Source: Pseudaminobacter soli (ex Zhang et al. 2022) (GTDB lineage: Bacteria > Pseudomonadota > Alphaproteobacteria > Rhizobiales > Rhizobiaceae). From it: a DNA stretch of 51,535 bases. This document shows, piece by piece, positions 41,825 through 50,100 of this stretch; position 1 is the first letter of the stretch; each line of letters opens with the position of its first letter. The notes under the pieces are model-generated. The model made no database searches. It was not told where the DNA came from and was given only the letters and a program-made list of their open reading frames with translations. The position numbers and the translations under genes are program-made. The stretch covers positions 1-51,535 of the forward strand of contig NZ_JABVCF010000023.1 in assembly GCF_014595955.1 (NCBI RefSeq), read 5' to 3'.

Positions 41825-43906
41825 ATGGCACGCATCGGCGTGGACGTCGGCGGAACCAACACGGACCTGGTGCTGGAGTGCGCGAAAGGCGTCTTCTACC
41901 ACAAGGTCCCGACGACCCTGAAGAACCAGTCGATCGGCGTGGTCGAGGGGGTCAGGGGCATATGCAGCCTCGCTGGGATTAAGCCGTCGGAGGTGGATGT
42001 CATCGTTCATGGCACGACCACCGCAACCAACATCACCATCGAGCACAAAGGCTCTGAAACCGGGATGCTGACGACGCGGGGTTTCCGCGACATCCTGCAC
42101 ATCGGACGCCACAAGCGGCCCTACAACTTCTCGCTGCACTTCACCGTTCCGTGGCAGGACCAGCCCTTGGTGAAACGCCGCAACCGGATCGCCATCTCCG
42201 AGCGCATCCTGCCGCCCAGTGGCGAAGTGGAGACCGCGCTGAACGAGCAGGAGGTGCGCGACGCCATCAAGCTGTTCAAGAAGCGCGGCATCAATTCCAT
42301 CGTCGTCGGCTTTATGTTCGCCTTCCTGAACGATGCGCACGAGCGCCGCGCCAAGGAAATCATCCTGGAAGAGATGCCAGACGCCTATGTGACGCTGTCG
42401 AGCGAAGTCGCCAACGTGATGCGCGAGTACGAGCGCTTCTCCACGGCGGCGATGAACTGCTACGTGGGACCGAAGACCGCGTTCTATCTGCGCGATCTTG
42501 AATCGAAGCTTCGCGAGGCGGGCGTAACGTCCAAGCTTCGCATCATGCAGTCCAACGGCGGCGTGTCGACAGTCGAATCCTGCGCCGCAAGACCCATTCG
42601 CATCCTCATGTCGGGTCCGGCGGGTGGCGTCATCGGCGGCGCGTCGGAAGGAGTGATGGCGGGCGTAAGCAACGTCATCACAGTCGACATTGGCGGCACC
42701 TCCGCCGACATCAGCACGATCCCGGATGGCCGGGTGAAGATTATGAATCCCCGCGACACCTACGTGTCCGGCCATCCGGTGCTGACCCCCATGATCGACC
42801 TGGTGACCATCGGAGCCGGTGGCGGCTCGGTAGCCTTCATCGACGAGGCAGGCGCCTTCAACGTCGGGCCTCGTTCGGCGGGCTCCGAGCCGGGGCCGGC
42901 ATGCTACGGCCGTGGCGGGGTGGAGCCGACCGTGACCGACGCGCAGGTCGTGCTCGGCCGCCTCGATCCGGACCTTGTCCTGGGCGGCGACCTCAAGCTC
43001 GATCCGGAGCTTTCATGGAAGGCCATCGAGGAGAAGATCGCAAACCCGCTCGGTATGTCGGTGAAGGAGGCGGCGCTAGGCATCATCAAGATCATCAACA
43101 ACAACATGGCCTTGGCGATCCGGTCGAATTCGCTCGCACGTGGCATCGATCCCCGGGAATTCTCGATCTTGCCGTTCGGCGGCGCCGGGCCTCTGCATGG
43201 CGTCGCGCTTGCGGAGGCGATCTCGGCGAAGGACATTATCGTTCCCGTCGCGCCGGGCATCACGGCCGCGGTCGGCCTTCTGAAGACCGACCTCCAGTAC
43301 GACCATACGGAGGCGGCGATCGTCGAACTCAACGCTTCCGGCGACGACGAACTCGCCCGCATCAACGAAGCCGCCAGACGCCTGCATGCGCGGGTTGTCG
43401 CGGAACTGGACGACGACGGTATTCCGCGCGACCAGCAGAGGGTCGAGATGGTCGCCGAATGCAGATATCGCGGGCAGGGCTTCGAGCTGCGCGCGAAGAT
43501 GCCCGACGGACCTGTGACGCACGCCAACAAGTCGGTCATCGTGGACAGCTTCCACGATCAGCATCAGGTCGACTACGGCTACAGCTACCGCGACCAGGAG
43601 GTCGAACTGATCACCCTCCGCGCCATCGGCCGGGCCGCGGTCGAGCGCCTTCACGTGCCCAAGGTGCGCGAGACCGATGGATCCAGCATCGACCGCGCGC
43701 TGATGTTCGTGCGGACGACCACTTTCGACGACGGAAGTACGCTCGAAACCCCGCGCTATGACCGCACCAAGCTCTACGCGGGCGACAAGGTGAACGGTCC
43801 CGCAATCCTGGTGCAGCACGATTCCACGACGCTGGTGCCGCCCGGCTATGTCGCCGAGACGCTGGACTACGGCAACACGCGCGTCCGTCGCGCCGGCATC
43901 GCCTGA
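41825..43906 (+). CDS. hyuA: Hydantoinase/oxoprolinase subunit A
   Basis: A 693-residue HyuA-type subunit with an ASKHA ATPase fold. The N-terminal phosphate motif is RIGVDVGGTNTDLVLE. Then come VIVHGTTTATNITIEHKG, SGPAGGVIGGASEG, TVDIGGTSADIS and IGAGGGSVAFID, all classic. Together with HyuB it opens N-methylhydantoin, hydantoin or 5-oxoproline rings, in most cases with ATP. The GAGGAGGAGGAG immediately before ATG 41825 is an excellent ribosome site; the in-frame start at 41795 is rejected. It is 16 bases from hyuB and shares a likely pathway with the upstream amidase. Confidence 0.93.
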   Translation: MARIGVDVGGTNTDLVLECAKGVFYHKVPTTLKNQSIGVVEGVRGICSLAGIKPSEVDVIVHGTTTATNITIEHKGSETGMLTTRGFRDILHIGRHKRPYNFSLHFTVPWQDQPLVKRRNRIAISERILPPSGEVETALNEQEVRDAIKLFKKRGINSIVVGFMFAFLNDAHERRAKEIILEEMPDAYVTLSSEVANVMREYERFSTAAMNCYVGPKTAFYLRDLESKLREAGVTSKLRIMQSNGGVSTVESCAARPIRILMSGPAGGVIGGASEGVMAGVSNVITVDIGGTSADISTIPDGRVKIMNPRDTYVSGHPVLTPMIDLVTIGAGGGSVAFIDEAGAFNVGPRSAGSEPGPACYGRGGVEPTVTDAQVVLGRLDPDLVLGGDLKLDPELSWKAIEEKIANPLGMSVKEAALGIIKIINNNMALAIRSNSLARGIDPREFSILPFGGAGPLHGVALAEAISAKDIIVPVAPGITAAVGLLKTDLQYDHTEAAIVELNASGDDELARINEAARRLHARVVAELDDDGIPRDQQRVEMVAECRYRGQGFELRAKMPDGPVTHANKSVIVDSFHDQHQVDYGYSYRDQEVELITLRAIGRAAVERLHVPKVRETDGSSIDRALMFVRTTTFDDGSTLETPRYDRTKLYAGDKVNGPAILVQHDSTTLVPPGYVAETLDYGNTRVRRAGIA

Positions 43907-43922
43907 TCGGGGAGGGATCAAC

Positions 43923-45722
43923 ATGAACACCATGGAAAAGATCGTAGCGGCGAAGGAAGTACCGGCCGAGATCGACCCGATCACGCTGCAGGTGATCCGC
44001 GGCTCCTTCGAAACGATCGCGGAAGAGATGGCGCATGTGCTCTATCGCATGTCCTTTTCATCCATCATCCGGGAATCGGAGGATCTGGGCGCAGGCCTGT
44101 TCGACGTCCATTTCAACACGCTGTGCGAGTCGGAATCGACGCCGATGCACATCGGCTCGATCCCCGGCTATCTGCGCGGCATCCAGGAGACCCTGGAGGA
44201 CGGCGAATGGTACGAGGGCGACGTGGTCGTCCATAACCATCCCTACCACGGGTCGAGCCATACGCCTGATCTCGCCATCGTGGTTCCCGTCTTCTTCCGG
44301 GGTCGGCTCGTCGGCTTCGCCGGCAATACCGCGCATCACGTCGACATCGGCGCGGCGACGCCGGGCCTCATCATCGACGTCCCCGATGTCTATGCCGAGG
44401 GAATGCTGTTTGCCGGCACCAAGCTCTACCGCAAGGGAGAGCCCAATCGGGCAATGTGGAATTTCATCCGCAGAAACAGCCGCGCCGCCCAGCAGTTGGT
44501 CAGCGACATCGAGGCGCAGGTCGCTTCCGCCAGGCTCGGGGCCAAGCGCTTCGTCGAATTGATCGAGAAGTTCGGCGAGGAGACGGTCTTTCAGGCGGCA
44601 AATCAGCTGATGGACTATGCCGAGAGGATGATGCGCCAGCGTATCTCGGACATTCCGGACGGCCAATATTCGGCTGAGGGCTGGCTGGACGACGACGGGC
44701 GAAACCGTGACCAGAGGCTGAAGGTGAAGGTCACGGTGCGGGTGAGGGGCGACGAACTCGATGTCGACCTGACCGGGTCGGCCGACCAGACGCCGACTGC
44801 CTACAACGTGCCCTTCGAGGGCTCGACCAAGGTGGCCGCCTATGCGGCGTTCCGCAAGCTGCTGCTCGACGCCTACACTTCCGACGTGCGGGTGCCTTCG
44901 AATGAGGGCTCGTTCCGCCCGATCAACGTGATCGCGCCGCTCGGGTCGATCTTCAATCCGAAGCCGCCGGCCTCGGCCGAAGCGCGCTTCACCCAATGCA
45001 ACCGCATGATCGATCTGATCATCCGCGCGCTCGCTCCGGTGATGCCCGACAAGGTGATTGCCGGCAGCTCGGCGTCGATCTCATTCGCCGCCTATTCGGG
45101 GGTGCGGCCGAGCGGCGACTACTGGGTGTTCCTGGAAGTCAACGAGGGCGCCTATGGCGGACGGCCGCGCTCCGACGGGCCCGACAGCATCGACAACCTG
45201 ATGGCCAACACGCGCAATAATCCTCTCGAGGATCTGGCCATGCACATCCCGATGGTCTGCGACCGCTACGAACTGCGCGACGACGTTCCTCCGGGCGCCG
45301 GCGAGTTCCGCGGCGGGCTTGGCGTGGTCAAGGCGCAGCGCGTGCTCACGGACGGCTTCATCACGCACGAATCCGAGCGGCACAAGGAAGCTCCCTGGGG
45401 TGTGTTCGGCGGCACTGACGGCGCGGTGGGCAAGTGCCTCATCTACAATTCCGGCGCCCCGCAGCAGGCCCGCGAGATGTATTCGAAATTCTCCGGGCTG
45501 GCCGTGAACCCCAACGACGTGATGGCCTACTACAGCCCGAATGGCGGAGGTTACGGCTCACCTCTGAAGCGGCCACCGCAGAAGGTGCTCGAGGACGTGC
45601 TGGATGGCTTCTATTCCGTAGACCACGCGCGGGAGGTTTATGGCGTGGCCGTCAACCTCGAGGACGAGACCGTCGACATAGAAGCGACTGCGCGCCTGAG
45701 GGCACTCAAGGCAAAAGCATAG
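43923..45722 (+). CDS. hyuB: Hydantoinase/oxoprolinase subunit B
   Basis: A 599-residue HyuB-type subunit. Diagnostic segments are EIDPITLQVIRGSFETIAEEM, SFSSIIRESEDLGAGLFD, GDVVVHNHPYHGSSHTPDLA, FAGNTAHHVDIGAATPG and DLTGSADQTPTAYNVPFEGS. The C-terminal GAGEFRGGLGVVK and SPNGGGYGSPLKR are also conserved. It partners HyuA. With a carbamoylsarcosine-amidase-like gene next to it, the N-methylhydantoin branch of creatinine breakdown is the best guess, but acetone carboxylase-like or oxoprolinase roles cannot be excluded. GGGGAGGGAT precedes ATG 43923. Confidence 0.93.
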   Translation: MNTMEKIVAAKEVPAEIDPITLQVIRGSFETIAEEMAHVLYRMSFSSIIRESEDLGAGLFDVHFNTLCESESTPMHIGSIPGYLRGIQETLEDGEWYEGDVVVHNHPYHGSSHTPDLAIVVPVFFRGRLVGFAGNTAHHVDIGAATPGLIIDVPDVYAEGMLFAGTKLYRKGEPNRAMWNFIRRNSRAAQQLVSDIEAQVASARLGAKRFVELIEKFGEETVFQAANQLMDYAERMMRQRISDIPDGQYSAEGWLDDDGRNRDQRLKVKVTVRVRGDELDVDLTGSADQTPTAYNVPFEGSTKVAAYAAFRKLLLDAYTSDVRVPSNEGSFRPINVIAPLGSIFNPKPPASAEARFTQCNRMIDLIIRALAPVMPDKVIAGSSASISFAAYSGVRPSGDYWVFLEVNEGAYGGRPRSDGPDSIDNLMANTRNNPLEDLAMHIPMVCDRYELRDDVPPGAGEFRGGLGVVKAQRVLTDGFITHESERHKEAPWGVFGGTDGAVGKCLIYNSGAPQQAREMYSKFSGLAVNPNDVMAYYSPNGGGYGSPLKRPPQKVLEDVLDGFYSVDHAREVYGVAVNLEDETVDIEATARLRALKAKA

Positions 45723-45746
45723 AGCTGTCCCCGGAAAGTAACCTTG

Positions 45747-45778
45747 CGAAAGGCGTCCGGTCCAGGACGCCTTTCGCC
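45747..45778 (+). terminator. Long perfect hairpin after hyuB
   Basis: GCGAAAGGCGTCC (45747-45759) pairs perfectly over 13 bp with 45766-45778 around GGTCCA, 24 bases after the hyuB stop. A short T-rich stretch comes about 10 bases later. Confidence 0.75.
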
Positions 45779-46073
45779 AAGTTCAGATTTTGGCTGTACC
45801 GGTGGTGGGCTTGACTTTCCAGTCGCAAGGCCCCACGTTTCGCTTCATGTACGTGACCGAACGCCGCTTTCTTTCGTTTCATAGGGTGTGCCCCATCGCG
45901 GGCATCTGACCCCCGGCTGGTCGCGTCGCGCCCCGGCCGCGGGGCATTAGGCGAGCTTTCCCGCACTGCGGGACGATAGCGAGCCCCACACGCGACACTC
46001 AAATCCCAGAACAAGAATTCGACCTTAGCGATGCCGCAGGCGCGCGAGCGGTCATTTGCAAGGAGAGTCCAGG
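45779..46073. other. Intergenic region between hyuB and the first Rnk-type gene
   Basis: No gene is supported here; the minus-strand frame across it is low in coding character. A small GC hairpin (GCCCCG 45930-45935 with CGGGGC 45940-45945) is present. No clear promoter is recognised. Confidence 0.4.
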
Positions 46074-46523
46074 ATGAATCCTGAGACAAAGAGACAACGC
46101 AAGCCGGCCATCACGATGACCCGCACCGATCACGAGCGGCTGTCGCGACTGGCCGAATCCATGTCCGCAAGGAATCCCGAAGTCGCGGATGAACTCTTGG
46201 CGGAAGTCGACCGTGCGCGAGTCGTCGCCGATGCGCGGATCGCGGCGGACGTCGTGCGCATGGGTTCCAGCCTGCGCTTCACCACCGACGCAGGCGAAGT
46301 CCGAAGCGTAACCCTGGTCTTCCCCGGCGAGGCTGACATCGCCGAAGGCAAGATCTCGATCCTCACGCCGATCGGCGCCGCTTTGATCGGCCTCTCCGCC
46401 GGGCAGTCGATCGACTGGACGGCACGTGACGGACGCACCCACCGGTTGACCGTGGAAAGCGTCGACGCACCCGCCGAGGCCTCGGCCAGCCAGGCTTCCA
46501 TCGAACTGCGGCCGGCATCATGA
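46074..46523 (+). CDS. rnk: Nucleoside diphosphate kinase regulator (Rnk/GreA C-terminal type)
   Basis: A 149-residue protein. A helical N-terminal part (ITMTRTDHERLSRLAESM) is followed by the GreA/GreB C-terminal FKBP-like domain: RMGSSLRFTTDAGEVRSVTL, then EGKISILTPIGAALIGL and GQSIDWTARDGRTHRLTV. Rnk proteins bind RNA polymerase near the secondary channel without Gre cleavage activity. AAGGAGA lies 8 bases before ATG 46074. A second, more diverged Rnk-type gene follows 144 bases downstream. Confidence 0.87.
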   Translation: MNPETKRQRKPAITMTRTDHERLSRLAESMSARNPEVADELLAEVDRARVVADARIAADVVRMGSSLRFTTDAGEVRSVTLVFPGEADIAEGKISILTPIGAALIGLSAGQSIDWTARDGRTHRLTVESVDAPAEASASQASIELRPAS

Positions 46524-46667
46524 CGGAGGTTCTGCCGCCCTGCCGCCTCTCGCTGTTCGGAGGCTGCCTCATCGCAGGATCGTAGCCCCTGCGCCGCCCT
46601 CAGCGGCCAGGGGATTCTCCATTTCGTTTCAACTGACCGCTCCCGGGCGGAGCGATGGAGAACTGCG

Positions 46668-47204
46668 ATGTCGAACGAAACCTGCATCCTCACCACGAAA
46701 GACTTCACGATCCTCGAAGTCATGCGCGACCGCTGCCTCGGCGACGATCCGCTGGCGCCGATCCTGAAAAGGAAGATCGAAACCGCTACGGTCGTCTTCC
46801 GCGACGATGTTCCCGAGAACGTCGCCACGCTGAGCAGCCGCGTGAGCTTCAGCGTCGACGGCCGCGATCCAGACACCCGCGTACTTTCGCACGACCGTAT
46901 GACCTCGCCCGTCGGCATGTTCCTGCCGATAACCACGCCGCGGGGGCTGGCCCTTCTCGGCCTCGCCGAAGGCCAAGTGTTTCCCCTGACCAACCATGAC
47001 GGCGTCGAGGAGCGGATCGCGCTGGATAAGGTTCACTACCAGCCCGAGGCGGTAAAGCGCGAGAAGGAAGCAATGGACAGGCTGGCCGAGCCGGAGAAGC
47101 GCAGGCCGGCGCTGAAGCTGATCCGCGGCGCCTTCTACGATCAGCCGCGCTTCGTGCCTGCCGGGCCCGACGACTCCGACGATCCCGGCCCGTCGGCCGC
47201 GTGA
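46668..47204 (+). CDS. Second Rnk/GreA C-terminal-type protein, diverged
   Basis: A 178-residue protein with the same core: a short N-terminal helix (FTILEVMRDRC), then ATLSSRVSFSVDGRDPDTRVLSH, VGMFLPITTPRGLALLGL and GQVFPLTNHDG. These align with the Rnk FKBP-like domain of its neighbour. It has an extra charged C-terminal tail of about 45 residues (VKREKEAMDRLAEPEKRRPALK) that the first copy lacks. Probably an RNA-polymerase-binding regulator; no catalytic motif. ATG 46668 follows GGAG at 10 bases. Confidence 0.75.
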   Translation: MSNETCILTTKDFTILEVMRDRCLGDDPLAPILKRKIETATVVFRDDVPENVATLSSRVSFSVDGRDPDTRVLSHDRMTSPVGMFLPITTPRGLALLGLAEGQVFPLTNHDGVEERIALDKVHYQPEAVKREKEAMDRLAEPEKRRPALKLIRGAFYDQPRFVPAGPDDSDDPGPSAA

Positions 47205-47236
47205 GCCATGCCCGCGCGCCGATCTAGAGGAAATGC

Positions 47237-47983
47237 ATGACCGAGCATCTCGTGATAGCGGCCGCGGCGTTCTTCGCGGGCATGCTGAACACGGTGGCGG
47301 GAGGAGGTACTTTCCTGACCTTTCCCGCTCTCGTCTACACCGGGGTCCCCGTCGTGGCGGCGAACGCGACCAGTGCCGTCGCCGTGTTCCCCGGCTATCT
47401 CGGCGGCGCGGCGGGCTTCCGCCGTGAGATCGCCGCCTTCGACCGTAGGAAGCTCATGAAGATCACTGGCGCGACCGTCCTAGGTGGGCTGGTCGGTTCG
47501 CTGCTGCTCCTGGTGTCGTCCAACGAGGCGTTCTCGGTCGCCGTCCCTTTCCTGCTCGCTTTCGCCACGCTTGCATTCGCATTCGGCGACCGTCTCCAGA
47601 GCTGGGCCCAGCGGCACAGCTTCGGAGCGGGCGGAGGATCCATCGGGACGCTTCTCGTCTCCATTTACGGCGGCTACTTCAACGGCGGGCTCGGCATCGT
47701 GCTACTGGCGCTGTTCTCGGTGTGGGGGATGCGCGACCTCAACCTGATGAACGGGCTGAAGAACGGCCTCTCCTTCGTGCTGTCGGCGATCTCGGTCGGG
47801 ACCTTCGCGGCTGCAGGGATCGTCGCATGGCCCCAGGCGGCCCTTATGATGGCGGCTGCCACGGTCGGCGGATATGCCGGAGCGCCTGTCGCGAGGGCGC
47901 TGCCGCGATCAGTCGTCAAGGCTGTCGTCATCATCGTCGGCGCCGCCATGAGCGCCGTCTTCTTCTGGAGGCTTCTGGCGTAA
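47237..47983 (+). CDS. TauE/SafE (TSUP) family membrane transporter
   Basis: A 248-residue membrane protein with about eight hydrophobic segments in two halves. The N-terminal half has FFAGMLNTVAGGGTFLTFPAL and ANATSAVAVFPGYLGG; the second half has SIYGGYFNGGLGIVLLALFS and LKNGLSFVLSAISV. The repeated N-x-GG(G/L) pattern is the family mark. Family members export sulfite, sulfonates or other organic anions. AGAGGAAATGC precedes ATG 47237. It lies 32 bases after the second Rnk-type gene, so co-transcription is likely. Substrate unknown. Confidence 0.88.
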   Translation: MTEHLVIAAAAFFAGMLNTVAGGGTFLTFPALVYTGVPVVAANATSAVAVFPGYLGGAAGFRREIAAFDRRKLMKITGATVLGGLVGSLLLLVSSNEAFSVAVPFLLAFATLAFAFGDRLQSWAQRHSFGAGGGSIGTLLVSIYGGYFNGGLGIVLLALFSVWGMRDLNLMNGLKNGLSFVLSAISVGTFAAAGIVAWPQAALMMAAATVGGYAGAPVARALPRSVVKAVVIIVGAAMSAVFFWRLLA

Positions 47984-47991
47984 CGCACCGG

Positions 47992-48014
47992 ATACGCGCG
48001 TAATGAGCGCGTAT
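47992..48014 (+). terminator. Hairpin terminator after the TSUP gene
   Basis: ATACGCGC (47992-47999) pairs perfectly with GCGCGTAT (48007-48014) around GTAATGA, 8 bases after the stop codon. No T tract follows. Confidence 0.5.
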
Positions 48015-48488
48015 TGTGAGGTGCCAGTCGCCGGCTGGCGCTAACGCTGTCGTGCCGCCGGTCCGACCATGAGGCCGCGTTAGACCCTTGGTCGCCGCGT
48101 GCGCTTTTTCCTTTTTATTCTGCTTCAGCCAACGGCGCGGAGTGAATTCTCAGCGTCGAAAGGCCGCATCTACATTGAGATCGATTGAATAGGTGAAGTG
48201 CAGCCACCATATAAGGAAAATGACGTTCTCAAGCCGCCATAGAAAATATCTGCTTCTGTCAGGATCTTTGCTGACCCTTTCTTAAACCCCGGACGGCTCG
48301 GACGTTCGCGACTGCCGTCTCGGGGAACTCCATTCACAATCAAGCCGTCTTGCACGTGGCGATCTTTTTGCCGCGGTCGAAGGACCGCATGCGGCGCCAA
48401 GTGCATGGCCGGCGTCTTAGACGTGCCTGGTCGCGCAGCTTTGCCGACGCGGATCGGGCCTGATCACCCTTTGCGCAATGGAGAATGC
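48015..48488. other. Intergenic region before the DUF1127 gene
   Basis: About 470 bases with no gene I can support. The 48100-48260 part is AT-richer and probably contains the DUF1127 promoter. Long leaders are common for DUF1127 genes in Rhizobiales, and a small RNA here cannot be excluded. Confidence 0.4.
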
Positions 48489-48788
48489 ATGACCGATCAC
48501 CCGATCCTTCGACCATCAACCCCAGCCCGGCGAGACGCGAAGCGAAGTAATCCGCTGACGACGCTCGCACAGTTCCTTGCCCGCGCATTCCAGCGTTGGC
48601 AGCAACGCAAGGCGATTGCCCACCTTGAAGCCCTGGACGACAGGCAACTCGAAGACATTGGAATCTCGAGAAACGATATCTCTCGGCACGTGGAGGACCT
48701 CTTTCGCCGGAAGGGCCGACAGATCAGGCCAAAACGTTCGCTTGCAGCGCCGGAGGAAGCTCCCAACGAGCTTCGCAGAGCGGCCTGA
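48489..48788 (+). CDS. DUF1127 domain protein
   Basis: A 99-residue basic protein. The DUF1127 motif lies at about residues 38-70: WQQRKAIAHLEALDDRQLEDIGISRNDI. Members include short Arg-rich regulators that bind RNA and affect phosphate, motility or stress phenotypes in alphaproteobacteria. Here N-terminal and C-terminal extensions of about 30 residues flank the domain. GGAG lies 5 bases before ATG 48489. It is a single gene with a long upstream region. Confidence 0.85.
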   Translation: MTDHPILRPSTPARRDAKRSNPLTTLAQFLARAFQRWQQRKAIAHLEALDDRQLEDIGISRNDISRHVEDLFRRKGRQIRPKRSLAAPEEAPNELRRAA

Positions 48789-48862
48789 GGGTCGCGGCAC
48801 CAAGAATATGTCAGGTAAGGCGCGGGCCTTGTGCCCGCGATTCAACAGTCGGAGAAATCCAG

Positions 48863-48937
48863 TTGGACACGGCAACGAAAACGATCATTGCAGTAGGAAT
48901 GTTCGGATTGATGATCCTTGCGTTCGCGATGATCTGA
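48863..48937 (+). CDS. Possible 24-residue membrane peptide
   Basis: A TTG-started frame encodes 24 residues with a strongly hydrophobic second half (IIAVGMFGLMILAFAMI) and a short polar N-terminus, as in known bacterial single-pass micropeptides. GGAG lies about 9 bases upstream. It is too short for a statistical coding test and I recognise no family. It sits 74 bases after the DUF1127 gene. Confidence 0.35.
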   Translation: MDTATKTIIAVGMFGLMILAFAMI

Positions 48938-49355
48938 TCCGGATCGTGGCCTGGCGACATTCCGCCACCTTGAATAAAATAGCTTAGTGGAATAAGTAAG
49001 ATACATGTGCATGGAGACTTACATCAGGATTTCGAGGCTTGCCGGAGAAGGTCGCATCCCTTCCCGGAGCAGGCTCTCCAACCCTGAAGCCCGCACGTAA
49101 TTCCTGCTCCGGGACATTCCAGAACAATCTGCGGTTCATTCCTGCGGCGCTCTTCGTGGCGTCGCACCAATGGAGCGTGACAATGATATTTTCCCGCCTC
49201 AGGCGCATTTGCCTTTCCTGCAGCCGTTTGCTTCCAAGAGCAGCCTCCCGGTGTCCGTGGTGCATCGCGTCGGTCGTCGTCCCTTCGACAAGGGAGGATC
49301 TGCCGAAGCCGCACCGGGGGCCGGGCGCTTATTCGACATGGTCACAGGTGCTGCT
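48938..49355. other. Intergenic region before the Nudix gene
   Basis: No convincing gene. The first part (48970-49010) is AT-rich. A perfect 11-bp inverted repeat with a 29-base spacer lies at 49063-49113. A plus-strand frame from 49170 joins the Nudix gene but looks non-coding before about 49338. Confidence 0.4.
49063..49113. repeat. 11-bp perfect inverted repeat with 29-base spacer
   Basis: CCCGGAGCAGG at 49063-49073 is the exact inverse of CCTGCTCCGGG at 49103-49113. It could fold in RNA as a long-loop stem or bind a dimeric protein. No family of repeats is recognised. Confidence 0.5.
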
Positions 49356-49925
49356 ATGAGCGCCGCCTTGGATCGTACCATCCTAACCGTCGGACAACCC
49401 GGGATCGCGAAACAGTACGCCGCGGTGCCCTGGCGCATGAGAGACGGCTTCCTCGAGGTTATGCTGGTGACGTCGCGCCGCCGCGGCCGGTGGATCGTGC
49501 CGAAAGGGTGGCAGGTGGCAGGCTGCACGCCGTCGCAGTCCGCTGAACGCGAAGCCTTCGAGGAGGCGGGCGTCGTCGGTCGTGTAGCAGCCGAGCCGAT
49601 CGGGTCGTATCGCTACTCGCGACCGCGGGACGATGGTTCGTTGGAGCAAAGGCACGTGACGGTCTTTGGCCTCTATGTCCTCGAAACGCTCCTCAACTGG
49701 CTGGAGAAGGGCCAGCGGAAGCGGCAGTGGTGGCCGATCGCGGAGGCATGCAAGGTGGTTGACGAGCCGGGATTGGCAGAACTGCTGAAGACCTTGACGT
49801 CCGGCTCGCGTAAAGTGCGGCCGTCGGCATCATCGGATTCGGCCGGGCGAGAACTCCGGCAGCGCGTCCCCCTGCTGCCACGGACCGAATCCTCCATTGC
49901 AGTTCATGCGGCAGGTGCATGTTGA
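49356..49925 (+). CDS. Nudix hydrolase, DIPP-like
   Basis: A 189-residue Nudix protein. The fold opens with KQYAAVPWRMRDGFLEVMLVTSR. The Nudix region is RWIVPKGWQVAGCTPSQ followed by SAEREAFEEAGVVG, so REAFEEAG is intact. The first Glu of the canonical G-x5-E is replaced by Cys, a change tolerated in diphosphoinositol-polyphosphate phosphatase-like members, which also share the PKGW motif. It probably hydrolyses a nucleoside or inositol pyrophosphate compound. The start may also be ATG 49338. The last 50 residues are low in structure. Confidence 0.83.
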   Translation: MSAALDRTILTVGQPGIAKQYAAVPWRMRDGFLEVMLVTSRRRGRWIVPKGWQVAGCTPSQSAEREAFEEAGVVGRVAAEPIGSYRYSRPRDDGSLEQRHVTVFGLYVLETLLNWLEKGQRKRQWWPIAEACKVVDEPGLAELLKTLTSGSRKVRPSASSDSAGRELRQRVPLLPRTESSIAVHAAGAC

Positions 49926-50100
49926 TCAAGCCAGCCGCCTGTCCTACGCGGGGCGCGCGCACCGCCAAAGCGGGCTTTTGACCCGGACGCGATCACAAAC
50001 CTGGCTGCGCGTCCGGGACCGCCAGGTTTCCACTTTTCCGGTTCGACAATCCCCGAGGAACGGCGCGGGCGTTGCCTGCAGCAACCACGCGGAGGCAATC

